Shown: piece by piece, positions 55,196 through 63,625 of the stretch
Position numbering within the stretch: the stretch's first letter is position 1
How the letters are laid out: each line of letters starts with the position of its first letter
NCBI RefSeq assembly: GCF_008905045.1
Contig: NZ_VWMY01000008.1
Coordinates: 139,787-203,786 of the forward strand
From: Streptomyces albicerus
Lineage (GTDB): Bacteria; Actinomycetota; Actinomycetes; Streptomycetales; Streptomycetaceae
Reading direction: 5' to 3'
Length of the DNA: 64,000 nucleotides
Translations under genes and position numbers: made by a program
The notes under the pieces: model-generated
What the model was told of the DNA's origin: nothing
The model's database searches: none
Seen by the model: the letters and a program-made list of their open reading frames with translations, nothing else

Positions 55196-55240
55196 GCGGC
55201 CGACGGCCGGCTCAGGACGCGCGCCCGGCAGCACAGCAGA

Positions 55241-56392
55241 TCAAGAGCGTCCCCACGGCACCTTCGGTACCGCGTGGCGCAGGACGCGGCCCCACATGGA
55301 CGAGTACTGGCGCCACAGCGGCCCGGTGACGTACGCGATCCCGTGCCGGGCGCAGACCTCGCGTATCCGTGGGGCGAGCTCGGCGTAGCGGTTGCTGGGC
55401 AGGTCGGGGAAGACGTGGTGTTCGATCTGGTGGCTCAGGTTGCCGGTGAGGACGTGGAGGAGGAGGCCGCCCTCGATGTTCGCCGAGCCCTGGATCTGGC
55501 GCAGATACCACTCGCCGCGCGTCTCGCCCTCGAGCTGCTCCTCCTCGTACGAGAAGGTCTGGACGTCGGCCGGGAAGTGGCCGCAGAAGATCACGGTGTG
55601 CGCCCAGATGTTGCGGAGCCCGTTCGCGGTGATGTTGCCGAGCAGGCAGGGCAGCGCGGAGGGGCCCGCGAGCAGCGGGAAGAGGACGTAGTCCTTGGCC
55701 GACTGGCGCACCGCCTTGCGGGCCATTCCCGCCAGGTCGCCGAGGAACGCCCGTACACTCTTGCGCCCCGACCGCACGCCGTCCGCCTCCAGGTCGTACA
55801 GGGCGATGCCCCACTCGAAGACTGGGGCGAGCAGCGCGGCGTACAGCGGCTGGAGGAGATGGACCGGATGCCAGGGCTGCTCCGGGCTCATACGCAGGAC
55901 CGTGTAGCCGAGGTCCCGGTCGCGGCCGACGACGTTCGTGTACGTGTGGTGCAGGTGGTTGTGGGTGTGCTTCCAGGCGTCGGCGGGGGTGAGGAAGTCC
56001 CACTCCCAGGTGGTGGAGTGGATCGCCGGATCGCCCATCCAGTCCCACTGGCCGTGCAGGATGTTGTGGCCCAGCTCCATGTTCTCCAGGACCTTGGCGA
56101 CGGTGAGCATCGCGGTGCCCGCCGCCCAGGCGGGCGGGAACAGCGACACGGCGAGAGCGGCGCGGCCGCCGGTCTCCAGACCGCGCTGGACGGCGATCAC
56201 CGTGTGGATGTAGCGGGCGTCCTCCGCGCCGCGTGCCGCGACGACCTCGGCACGGATCCGGTCGAGCTCCTCGCCGAGCACCTCGGTGTGCTCCTCGAGC
56301 TGCTCAAGGGGTGTGACTGGTACGGCACTTGTGGACGTGGAAGACGTAACAGGCATGGAGGACGTGGAAGGCATGGAAGGCGTGGAAGGCAT
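55241..56392 (-). CDS. Acyl-CoA/acyl-lipid desaturase
   Basis: A 383-residue integral membrane fatty acid desaturase. The three histidine boxes that bind the di-iron centre are GHNILHGQWDW, HTHNHLHHTY and HQIEHHVFP. Four transmembrane helices are expected between them. The N-terminus has a 6-residue Met/Pro/Ser/Thr repeat (MPSTPS, MPSTSS, MPVTSS) encoded by short DNA repeats. It introduces a double bond into membrane acyl chains using electrons from a ferredoxin-type partner. The ATG at 56392 follows AAGGAGCC, 19 bases after the ferredoxin reductase gene of the same operon, its probable electron donor. Confidence 0.92.
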   Translation of the reverse strand: MPSTPSMPSTSSMPVTSSTSTSAVPVTPLEQLEEHTEVLGEELDRIRAEVVAARGAEDARYIHTVIAVQRGLETGGRAALAVSLFPPAWAAGTAMLTVAKVLENMELGHNILHGQWDWMGDPAIHSTTWEWDFLTPADAWKHTHNHLHHTYTNVVGRDRDLGYTVLRMSPEQPWHPVHLLQPLYAALLAPVFEWGIALYDLEADGVRSGRKSVRAFLGDLAGMARKAVRQSAKDYVLFPLLAGPSALPCLLGNITANGLRNIWAHTVIFCGHFPADVQTFSYEEEQLEGETRGEWYLRQIQGSANIEGGLLLHVLTGNLSHQIEHHVFPDLPSNRYAELAPRIREVCARHGIAYVTGPLWRQYSSMWGRVLRHAVPKVPWGRS

Positions 56393-56411
56393 GGAGGCTC
56401 CTTGAGGGGGC

Positions 56412-57602
56412 CTAGAGAGCGAGGGCGAGCGGACCTGCCGCACCGTTGACGCAGGTCTGGATCAACTCGCCCGGTTCACCGTGCAGTTCACCGGTCCGCA
56501 GATCGCGGACACGGCCGTGGACCAGTGGCGCGAGGCAGCCGAAGCAGAGGCCTCTGCGACACCCGTACGGCATCACCACGCCCGCCGCCTCGCCGGTCTC
56601 CAGCAGGGGAACGGACGCGGGCGCGTCGGCCTCGACGCCGCTGTGCTCGAACCGGACCCGGCCGCCCGGCGCCTCGGGGTCCTCCGGCAGCAGGGGCGTC
56701 GGCCGGAAGCGCTCCACGCGCAGCCGCTCCCCGGCCCCGGCCGCCGCCCAGTGCCGCTCCAGTGCGTCGAGCAGCCCCTCCGGACCGCAGGCCCAGGTCT
56801 CCCGCTCGTACCAGTCGGGACAGAGCACGCCCATGTGCTCCGGGACCAGCCGCCCGGCGGTACGGGTGTACCGCGCGCGGACGCTCAACCAGGGCAACTC
56901 GGCCTCAAGTGCGGCCAGTTCGGCGCGGAAGAGGAACTCGTCCGGGCCGGGTGCGCTGTGCAGGAGTACGACATCGGGGGCGGGCCCGCGTCCACCGCGG
57001 CGACGGGCGAGGGTGCGCAGCATCCCCGCCACCGGGGTGATGCCGCTGCCTGCCGTCACCATCAGCATCCGTGACGGCAGGGAAGCCTCCGGCAGCGTGA
57101 ACTCGCCCTGCGCGGGGCCGAGTCGGAGCACCGCACCGGGCCGGGTCCGGTGCACGAGATGCGGGGAGACCCGGCCGCCGGGATCCTCCTTGACCGTGAT
57201 CGTCAGCGTCCGCCCCGGCGCCTCGGCAAGCGGGGGCGAGGTGATCGAGTACGTACGCCAGTGCCGTACGCCGTCGATCTCCACCCCCACCGGCAGATAC
57301 TGACCGGCCCGGTGCCCCGCCCAGCCCCGTCCGGGACGGATCTCCAGCGTGGCGGCCCCGGCGCACTCCGGCCGCACGGCGACGACCCGGCCCGCGGGAT
57401 GGCGGGCGGAGAGGAGGGGGTCGATCAGGCCGAGGTAGTCGTCCGGGGCGAGAGGGGTCGCGAGGGATTTCGCCAGGGGACTTACGAGCGGACTCAAGAT
57501 CGGGTTCAAGATCGGGCTCACCAGGGCGCCGACGAGGCGGCCGACGGGACCGGCAGAACCGGGGGGACCGGCGGGGAAAGCCGACGTGCGCGGAACCGGC
57601 AT
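56412..57602 (-). CDS. Ferredoxin reductase-like protein (FAD, NAD(P) and 2Fe-2S domains)
   Basis: A 396-residue flavin-iron-sulfur reductase. After a short amphipathic N-terminus there is an FAD-binding domain (RTYSITSPP flavin motif near residue 117), an NAD(P)-binding domain (MLMVTAGSGITPVAGMLRTL) and a C-terminal plant-type 2Fe-2S ferredoxin domain (YGCRRGLCFGCLAP and QTCVNG cysteines). It should carry electrons from NAD(P)H to the desaturase encoded immediately downstream. The ATG at 57602 has GAGGAGGG upstream. This reductase-desaturase gene order is common in actinobacteria, and the promoter region holds three 23-bp-phased repeats. Confidence 0.9.
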   Translation of the reverse strand: MPVPRTSAFPAGPPGSAGPVGRLVGALVSPILNPILSPLVSPLAKSLATPLAPDDYLGLIDPLLSARHPAGRVVAVRPECAGAATLEIRPGRGWAGHRAGQYLPVGVEIDGVRHWRTYSITSPPLAEAPGRTLTITVKEDPGGRVSPHLVHRTRPGAVLRLGPAQGEFTLPEASLPSRMLMVTAGSGITPVAGMLRTLARRRGGRGPAPDVVLLHSAPGPDEFLFRAELAALEAELPWLSVRARYTRTAGRLVPEHMGVLCPDWYERETWACGPEGLLDALERHWAAAGAGERLRVERFRPTPLLPEDPEAPGGRVRFEHSGVEADAPASVPLLETGEAAGVVMPYGCRRGLCFGCLAPLVHGRVRDLRTGELHGEPGELIQTCVNGAAGPLALAL

Positions 57603-58030
57603 GGACAGGAACCCTCCTCACCACAGGGCACGCCCGTGGGGAACGAGCACATCGGCCCGTGGGGAATGTCGGAATGTCGCCGTGGGGAATGTCGCCGCGT
57701 CGCGTACCCGGGATCGCCTCGGTCATGCACGCGGGCCCTGAGGTCACGCCGGCCCTGAGGTGGCGGGCCGCAGCCGGCGCGTCCCGCCAGAGAACCACAG
57801 CGACACGGCCCGCGGCGGACGCGGAACGAGATTCCGCCACCCCACACGCCCCTCCCGCCTCACTCGCCGGGAGACAAAGGAGACTCGGCCGACCCAGGGC
57901 ATACGAATCCCGCTCCGGCACGGCACACAATGGCCGAATCGCGTCCGAGGGTCCCGTGTCGCCCGGGGCCTGCCGTACGCCGGGCCGGGCCGGGTCGCAT
58001 CGGACGGGTCATCGGAGTAGACATGAGGGC
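57603..58030. other. Divergent intergenic region upstream of the desaturase operon
   Basis: About 430 bases. It holds three phased repeats (57633-57691) close to the reductase start and a long G+C-rich stretch without a supported gene before the phosphatase ATG at 58031. Confidence 0.5.
57633..57691. promoter_or_regulatory. Three direct repeats with 23-bp phasing, candidate operator array
   Basis: CCCGTGGGGAACG (57633-57645), CCCGTGGGGAATG (57656-57668) and GCCGTGGGGAATG (57679-57691) recur every 23 bases, 31-89 bases upstream of the ferredoxin reductase start. The spacing of about two helical turns suggests one protein binding all three on the same DNA face. Confidence 0.6.
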
Positions 58031-59359
58031 ATGAGCGGCAGAGATGCGCCTGGCGGGAGACGGAGCCCGGGCATCGAGATCGAGACCGACGAGATCGGGA
58101 CCGACGAGGTCGAGACCAAGACCGACATCGACTTCGCGGAGGTCTTCCAGGCCCTGCCCAGTCCGGTCCTGCTGCTCACCCCCGACCTGGTGATGGCCGG
58201 CGTCAACCGGGCCTATACGAAAGTCTCCGGGCGCGGCCCCGAGGAGCTGATCGGCCGGTCGCTCTTCGACGTCTTCCCCGACAGCCCCTCCGAGGAGGCC
58301 ACCGGCGCCCGGACCCTGCGCGCGTCGCTGGAGCGGGTGCTGGCCACCGGCGAGCGGGACACCATGGCTCTGCAGAAGTACGACGTCGAGGTGCCCGGCC
58401 GGCCGGGCGTGTTCGAGGAGCGGTACTGGAGCCCGGTCAACATCCCGGTCCTGGACGCCGAGGGCCGGGTGTCGCTCATCGTCCACCGCGTCGAGGAGGT
58501 CACGGCCCTGGTCCGCGCCCGGCGGGCCCTCGCCACGACGCCGGGCTCCACGCTCAGCCGCGAGGACGCCATGACCGCCGACCTGCTCACCCGCTCCCGG
58601 GAACTGCAAGAACTCAACGAGGAGTTGCGCAAGGCCCACGCCCGCGCCCACGAGGTCGCCGTCACCCTGCAGCGCGCCATGCTGCCCGGCACCGCGGGGC
58701 AGCGGCACTCCTTCGTCGCCGTGCGTTACCGGCCCGCGGCCAGCTTCCTCAACGTCTGCGGCGACTGGTACGACCTGATCGACCTCGACACGGACCGGCT
58801 GGCCGCCGCGGTGGGCGACGTCGTCGGGCACGGCCTGGAGGCGGCCGGCGTCATGGGCCAGCTGCGCAGCGCGCTGAGCGCCGCGATCCGCGCCACGGGG
58901 CGGCCCGCCGCCGCGCTCACGACCCTCGCCGAGCACGCGCACACCGTCGAGGGCGCGCTCGCCACGACCGCCGTCCAGGCCGTCATCGACCGCGCCGACC
59001 ACACCGTCACATACAGCTGCGCCGGCCATCCGCCCCCGCTCCTCGCGCACACCGCCGGGACGGTCGAGATCCTCGACACGGCCACGGACCCGCCCCTGGG
59101 CGCATGCGACGAAGCCATCTCCCGATGCCAGTCGACGGTGCCCTACGCGCCCGGCGCCACGCTCGTCCTCTACACCGACGGCCTGATCGAACGCCGCGGC
59201 GAGGACATCGACCTGGGCCTGCGCCGCCTCGCCGACAGCCTCAAACGCCACCACACCCTCTCCCCCGAGCCCCTCGCCGATGCCGTACTGACCGACCTCG
59301 TCCCCACCCCACGCGGCGGCCCGGACGACGACACGGCACTGGTTGTCATCCGGCTTTGA
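58031..59359 (+). CDS. PAS-SpoIIE (PP2C) phosphatase
   Basis: A 442-residue signalling phosphatase. A PAS domain (about 40-160, with ALPSPVLLLTPDLVMAGVNR) and a coiled-coil linker (about 180-215, LTRSRELQELNEELRKAHAR) precede the SpoIIE PP2C domain (about 235-440). Metal-binding residues lie in NVCGDWYDLIDLD, GDVVGHGLEAAGVM, LYTDGLIERRG and GPDDDTALVVIRL. It lacks the HATPase domain seen in the larger relative at 38533. It probably dephosphorylates an anti-anti-sigma factor. The ATG at 58031 has GAGGG a few bases upstream, and several upstream Met codons remain possible starts. Confidence 0.88.
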   Translation: MSGRDAPGGRRSPGIEIETDEIGTDEVETKTDIDFAEVFQALPSPVLLLTPDLVMAGVNRAYTKVSGRGPEELIGRSLFDVFPDSPSEEATGARTLRASLERVLATGERDTMALQKYDVEVPGRPGVFEERYWSPVNIPVLDAEGRVSLIVHRVEEVTALVRARRALATTPGSTLSREDAMTADLLTRSRELQELNEELRKAHARAHEVAVTLQRAMLPGTAGQRHSFVAVRYRPAASFLNVCGDWYDLIDLDTDRLAAAVGDVVGHGLEAAGVMGQLRSALSAAIRATGRPAAALTTLAEHAHTVEGALATTAVQAVIDRADHTVTYSCAGHPPPLLAHTAGTVEILDTATDPPLGACDEAISRCQSTVPYAPGATLVLYTDGLIERRGEDIDLGLRRLADSLKRHHTLSPEPLADAVLTDLVPTPRGGPDDDTALVVIRL

Positions 59360-59479
59360 CGGGTCCCAATTCCCCCCACCTTGGAGCTTTGACGTCGACA
59401 AGCGCCAGGATCGGGCCATGAAGTACCCGCCCAAGGCACACGAGCCGGTGGACACGGTCCTCGCCTGATTCACGGGCGG

Positions 59480-60850
59480 TCATCGCCTTCGGGATCGGGT
59501 GAGCCGTTCGACTTGGTGGTGGATGTGCTCCACGTGGTGCTCGGATTCCGGTTTCATCAACACGCTGCGGAGGATGCGGGCGCTGTCGGTGTCCGCGGTG
59601 ATTTTGGGGTGGCGTGCGGTGAACGCCTCGCGGTCGGCGCGCAGGGTGCTCAGGAACACCGGGTCGGGGCTCGTCATGCCGTCCGCCAGAATGCGGGCGG
59701 AGGCCGCGTCGATGCCGCTCAGGGTGGCGGGGTCGACCACGGGGAAGTAGCTGACGATGTCCAGTTCCGGCTGTTGGTAGAGCTCCAGGTGGTCGGATGC
59801 GGTGATCAGTTCTGCCCACTTCAATGCGGCCCTGCGGCCCGCCGTCAGCACGCGGCCCAGGCCGTCAGCGGTGGGCGGAAGGAGCTGGAAGGTGAGCCAG
59901 AGGGCGGCGGCCGATGCGCCGGCGCGTGAGCATTCCAGGCTGATCTCGCCGAGGTGGAGCTCGCTGGAGGTGAAGTAGGTGTACGGCGAGTCGTGGAGGT
60001 AGAAACGCCCCACCTCGGGGTCGCGGAAGAGCACGGCCCCGCAACCGTAGGGCTGAAGCCCGTGTTTGTGCGGGTCGACGACGACCGAGTCGCACCCGGC
60101 GATCGCCTGCCAGGGCTCAGGCGCGAGCCCCTCGGGCCCGTCGGCGCCGGCCAGCAGGGTGAAGAAGCCGCCGTACGCGGCGTCGATGTGGATACGGACG
60201 CCGTAACGCTCTTTGAGGAGCAGGGCCTCGTGGATCGGGTCGACGGCCCCCAGCCCCGTAGTTCCGGCGGTCAGCACGACCGTGCCCACCCGGCCGCCGC
60301 GCAGCAGGTCCTCCAGCGCGTCGAGGTCCATGCGTCCCCGGTTGTCCGTGGGGACCGCGTGTCCCTCCACCCCCAGCACACGGCACATGCGGCCGTGGGT
60401 GTAATGGGCCTCCGCGCTGTACGCGACACCTCGACCGGGGTGCAGTTCGCGGGCGACGAAGAGGGCTTCGAGGTTGGCGATCGTGCCGCTGGTGGTGAGG
60501 TGGCCGAGGTGGGTGTCGTAGCCGAACATGGCGGCCAGCTGAGCAACGGCCTCGCGTTCCATCCGGGCCGTGGCGGGGCCACCGTCCAGGGCGTGGTTGT
60601 TGGGGTTGATCAGCATGGCGGTGAGGTAGCCGACCACCGCGGCGGGGTGCGGGGGCTTGAGCATCTGCCCCGCGTAGCTTGGGTGGAAGAAGGGGTAGTT
60701 GTCCCGCAGTCTCCCGGTGAACTCCTCGAAGGCTGCGGCGAAGCGGTCGTCGTCGACCTGGAGTGACGGGTGCGGCTGGTAGGGGCCGAAGGTGTCGGCC
60801 CAGTCCTGTATCGCGTGGGTGGCTCGGCCGAGCCAGTGCTGCAGGTCCAT
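59480..60850 (-). CDS. PLP-dependent group II amino acid decarboxylase-like enzyme
   Basis: A 456-residue fold-type I PLP enzyme of the pyridoxal-dependent decarboxylase family (glutamate/aromatic/sulfinate decarboxylases). Visible features are FFHPSYAGQMLKPPHPAAVV, GHLTTSGTIANLEALFVARE (PLP phosphate loop), HIDAAYGGFF and the Schiff-base lysine in DPHKHGLQPYGCG. The substrate is uncertain; sequence alone cannot separate decarboxylation from other PLP chemistry. The ATG at 60850 has GAGAGAGGGG upstream. It is divergent from a MarR gene with a strong palindrome between them, so it is probably regulated by it. Confidence 0.88.
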   Translation of the reverse strand: MDLQHWLGRATHAIQDWADTFGPYQPHPSLQVDDDRFAAAFEEFTGRLRDNYPFFHPSYAGQMLKPPHPAAVVGYLTAMLINPNNHALDGGPATARMEREAVAQLAAMFGYDTHLGHLTTSGTIANLEALFVARELHPGRGVAYSAEAHYTHGRMCRVLGVEGHAVPTDNRGRMDLDALEDLLRGGRVGTVVLTAGTTGLGAVDPIHEALLLKERYGVRIHIDAAYGGFFTLLAGADGPEGLAPEPWQAIAGCDSVVVDPHKHGLQPYGCGAVLFRDPEVGRFYLHDSPYTYFTSSELHLGEISLECSRAGASAAALWLTFQLLPPTADGLGRVLTAGRRAALKWAELITASDHLELYQQPELDIVSYFPVVDPATLSGIDAASARILADGMTSPDPVFLSTLRADREAFTARHPKITADTDSARILRSVLMKPESEHHVEHIHHQVERLTRSRRR

Positions 60851-60906
60851 GGATGCCCCTCTCTCCGATGGGATCGGTGGGATGGCGTCCACCATAGGAT
60901 TTCGTT

Positions 60907-60938
60907 GAGCAGTCAGCAATTGACTGCTCAGCAATTGA
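60907..60938. promoter_or_regulatory. MarR-type operator with overlapping direct repeats
   Basis: GAGCAGTCA (60907-60915) and TGACTGCTC (60921-60929) form a perfect 9-bp inverted repeat with a 5-base centre. CAGCAATTGA occurs twice (60914-60923 and 60929-60938), so a second site overlaps. It lies between the decarboxylase and the MarR gene. Confidence 0.75.
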
Positions 60939-61007
60939 GACGTCGGTAGGTGATGTGGCCGTAAACTCGCGGGCCAGGACCGTCAGGAATGGGAGGGACC
61001 TGGGCAG

Positions 61008-61496
61008 GTGGATGCCGTGACCCGGCGAGGCGACCAGGCCGCCCGTGCCGCCAACAGCCAGCTCGTTCAGGACTTCGGACTGCTGATCAAAGCCGCGACC
61101 CGCCTGGAGCAGCGGATCGACACCGCCCTGCGACGCGAGTGCGGGATCAGTCACACGATGCTGGAGGTCCTCATCAGGCTGTGCCGCAAGCCGGGCGAGG
61201 AGGTTTCGCAGCGTCGGCTCGCCGAGGACCTCACCCTCACCAGCAGTGGCATCACCCGGCTGATCGACCGTATGGAAGAGGCCGGTCTGGTCTGCCGCGT
61301 CCCGTCACCGGAGGACCGCAGAAGCGTGTGGGTGGAACCGACTGATCACGGCCATACCGTGTTCCTTGAGGCCGCGACCGTTCACTCTCATGTCGTCGAG
61401 CGGTACTTCGTCACGCCCGTGGCCCGCGACGACTACACACGGCTGACCGACGCGTTGAGCGACATCAACGAGGCGCTGCGCAACGCCGCCGACTGA
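61008..61496 (+). CDS. MarR-family transcriptional regulator
   Basis: A 162-residue MarR repressor. The winged HTH reads RECGISHTMLEVLIRLCRKP, then VSQRRLAEDLTLTSSGITRL and the wing GLVCRVPSPEDRRSVWVEPT. The dimerisation helices are at both ends (NSQLVQDFGLLIKAATRLEQ and the C-terminal DYTRLTDALSDINEALRN). The GTG at 61008 has GGAGGG at a slightly long spacing; a GTG nine bases downstream is an alternative. It is divergent from the PLP decarboxylase and probably controls it through the palindrome at 60907-60929. Confidence 0.88.
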   Translation: MDAVTRRGDQAARAANSQLVQDFGLLIKAATRLEQRIDTALRRECGISHTMLEVLIRLCRKPGEEVSQRRLAEDLTLTSSGITRLIDRMEEAGLVCRVPSPEDRRSVWVEPTDHGHTVFLEAATVHSHVVERYFVTPVARDDYTRLTDALSDINEALRNAAD

Positions 61497-61990
61497 CACC
61501 GACTGACATCGCGCGCGGCTGGGGAGCATCCTGGCGGGCCGACCGGACGGTACCGGCCGCGGTGACCTGGCGTTCCGCCCGCGTACACCCCGGTCATTCG
61601 GCCACTGTTGCGGCGCCCCCGCTCGGGCGGTGACGGCCGACGACCACCCCCGACGGTCGGACCGCTCTGGCTGCTACTGCCAGACGTACCAACGGCAGAG
61701 GTACCTACCCGAGTCGTCCCAAAAACCTGTGCTCGTTGTATCGCGCCGCGTGCCACACAGTGGATGTCGTGCCGCACCGGAGGCGCCGGCCCACACGAAG
61801 ACGTTCTTCGCCGAGGACCCGCCGCCCGCCCGCTTCCCGGCCGCATAACCGCCCTGCCACGCACGCCACCACCCGCATGTGCGCTGTCGAGTCCTCCTGC
61901 CAAAGCCGTGATGTCTCGTACTCACGCCGATTCGTGCACATGACGGTGGTCGGTACCGCCACCCGTCTTCCGTCGACCGAGAGAGTGGGC
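61497..61990. other. Long intergenic stretch before the aldehyde oxidase operon
   Basis: About 490 bases. Open frames exist on both strands but none has a ribosome site, family motif or consistent codon pattern. It must contain the promoter of the oxidase operon. No hairpin or repeat stands out. Confidence 0.45.
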
Positions 61991-62632
61991 ATGTCCACCG
62001 AACCTCCCGAGTCAACAGTCTCTCCCCCCGAGGGATCTCCATCCGGCCCCTCCCGGCGTACGTTCGTCGCGACCACCACCGTCGTCGGCGGTGCGGTCGT
62101 GGCGGGCAGCCTTGTCGCGGGACCGTCCGTGTTCGGCGCCGAGCCTGCGGACGCCGCCGAGGCGCCGCCCGGCAGTCGCGTCTCCCTGACCGTCAACGGC
62201 AAGCGGCACACCGTCACGGTCGACAACCGGACCTCGCTGCTGGACCTGCTGCGCGAGCATCTCGGGCTGCCCGGCTCCAAGAAGGGCTGCAACGCCGGTG
62301 CCTGCGGCGCCTGCACCGTTCTGGTCGACGGCCGCCGGGTCAACTCCTGCCTGACGCTGGCTGTTCGGCTGGAAGGCGCCGAGGTCACCACCATCGAGGG
62401 CCTGGCGAAGGGGGAGCGACTGCACCCGCTGCAGCAGGCGTTCATCGACCAGGACGCCTTCCAGTGCGGCTTCTGCACCTCCGGCCAGATCATGTCCGGC
62501 GTCGGCTGCATCGACGAGGGTCACACCGGCTCACCGGAGGAGATCCGGGAGTTCATGAGCGGGAACATCTGCCGCTGCGGCTGCTACGTGAAGATCGTGC
62601 GCGCGGTCGAGCAGACCGCGCACGGGAAATGA
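61991..62632 (+). CDS. Tat-exported 2Fe-2S subunit of a PaoA-like aldehyde oxidase
   Basis: A 213-residue iron-sulfur subunit of a xanthine-dehydrogenase-family molybdenum oxidase. The N-terminus carries a twin-arginine signal (PSRRTFVATTTVVGGAVVAG, ending ADAAEA). The two 2Fe-2S domains follow: plant-type CNAGACGACTV with the later NSC, then QCGFCTSGQIM and CRCGCY. It transfers electrons from the molybdenum subunit. Like E. coli PaoA, only this subunit carries the signal and would pull the folded complex across the membrane. The ATG at 61991 is preceded by GAGAGAGTGGG. The FAD and molybdenum subunits follow. Confidence 0.88.
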   Translation: MSTEPPESTVSPPEGSPSGPSRRTFVATTTVVGGAVVAGSLVAGPSVFGAEPADAAEAPPGSRVSLTVNGKRHTVTVDNRTSLLDLLREHLGLPGSKKGCNAGACGACTVLVDGRRVNSCLTLAVRLEGAEVTTIEGLAKGERLHPLQQAFIDQDAFQCGFCTSGQIMSGVGCIDEGHTGSPEEIREFMSGNICRCGCYVKIVRAVEQTAHGK

Positions 62633-62644
62633 GGCACGGCCCCC

Positions 62645-63625
62645 ATGCATCCCTTCTCCTACACCCGGGTCACCGACACCCGGCAGGCCCTCACCGCGGG
62701 CCGTGACGGCGGCCGTTACATCGCCGGCGGCACCACCCTGGTCGACCTGATGCGCGAGACCGTCGAACGCCCCGAGACGCTCGTCGACATCTCCGGTCTG
62801 CCGCTGCGCGAGGTCACCGTGACCCGGCGCGGTGGTCTGCGCATCGGCGCGCTGGTGCGCATGGCCGAGACCGCCGCCCATCCCAAGGTGCGCTCCTTGT
62901 ATCCGGTGATCTCGCAAGCGCTGGAGCTGAGCGCGTCCGCGCAGTTGCGCAACATGGCCACCATCGGCGGCAACATCATGCAGCGCACCCGGTGTACGTA
63001 CTTCCGTGACGTGAGCGCCGACTGCAACAAGCGTGAGCCCGGCTCCGGTTGCGCGGCCCTGCACGGTGTCAACCGCACCCACGCGATCCTCGGCACCTCC
63101 GACGACTGCGTGGCCACCCACCCCTCCGACGCCGCCGTCGCCTTCGCGGCACTGGAGGCGCAGGTGCATCTGCTGGGCCCGGACGGGGAGCGCCACGTCC
63201 CCTTCGCCGACTTCCTGCTGAAGCCCGGCAGCACCCCGAACCGTGAACAGGCCCTGCGCCGAGGCGAGTTGATCACCGCTGTCGAGATTCCCGCCCTGCC
63301 GCGCCCGCTGAAGTCCGGCTATCTGAAGGTGCGCGACCGGCAGTCCTACGAGTTCGCGCTGACCTCCGCGGCCGTCGCGCTGCACGTACGCGGCGGAGTG
63401 ATCCGGGACGCGTACGTCGCCGCCGGAGGCGTGGGCACCGTTCCGTGGAAGCTCCCTGCCGTCGAAGAAGCCCTCGTCGGTGAACGCCCCTCCGACCGGC
63501 TGTGGGCCGAGGCCGCCGGCCGCGCCGCGGGCGGGGCCCGGCCGCTCCAGCACAACCGGTTCAAGGTCGAGCTGCTCAAACGCACCGTCGAACGCCAGCT
63601 GCGTACCGTAGGAGACAGCAAATGA
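62645..63625 (+). CDS. FAD subunit of the PaoB-like aldehyde oxidase, with extra 4Fe-4S site
   Basis: A 326-residue flavoprotein of the CO-dehydrogenase FAD-binding family. The FAD motifs are YIAGGTTLVDLMRETVERPE and the QLRNMATIGGNIMQRTRC segment. The insert CTYFRDVSADCNKREPGSGC matches the extra 4Fe-4S-binding loop described for PaoB-type subunits. It accepts electrons from the 2Fe-2S subunit and reduces a final acceptor. The ATG at 62645 is 12 bases after the previous stop. Its own stop overlaps the ATG of the large subunit (ATGA), so the three subunits are co-translated. Confidence 0.9.
   Translation: MHPFSYTRVTDTRQALTAGRDGGRYIAGGTTLVDLMRETVERPETLVDISGLPLREVTVTRRGGLRIGALVRMAETAAHPKVRSLYPVISQALELSASAQLRNMATIGGNIMQRTRCTYFRDVSADCNKREPGSGCAALHGVNRTHAILGTSDDCVATHPSDAAVAFAALEAQVHLLGPDGERHVPFADFLLKPGSTPNREQALRRGELITAVEIPALPRPLKSGYLKVRDRQSYEFALTSAAVALHVRGGVIRDAYVAAGGVGTVPWKLPAVEEALVGERPSDRLWAEAAGRAAGGARPLQHNRFKVELLKRTVERQLRTVGDSK

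Noticed and set aside
59418..59468. Tiny rightward frame reading MKYPPKAHEPVDTVLA
   Set aside because: Sixteen codons without a ribosome site, between convergent genes; it could be a relic, but nothing identifies it.
61608..61943. Rightward 111-codon and nearby leftward 122-codon frames in the long gap before the oxidase operon
   Set aside because: Both are Arg/Pro/Cys-rich shadow-like frames without start signals or motifs.
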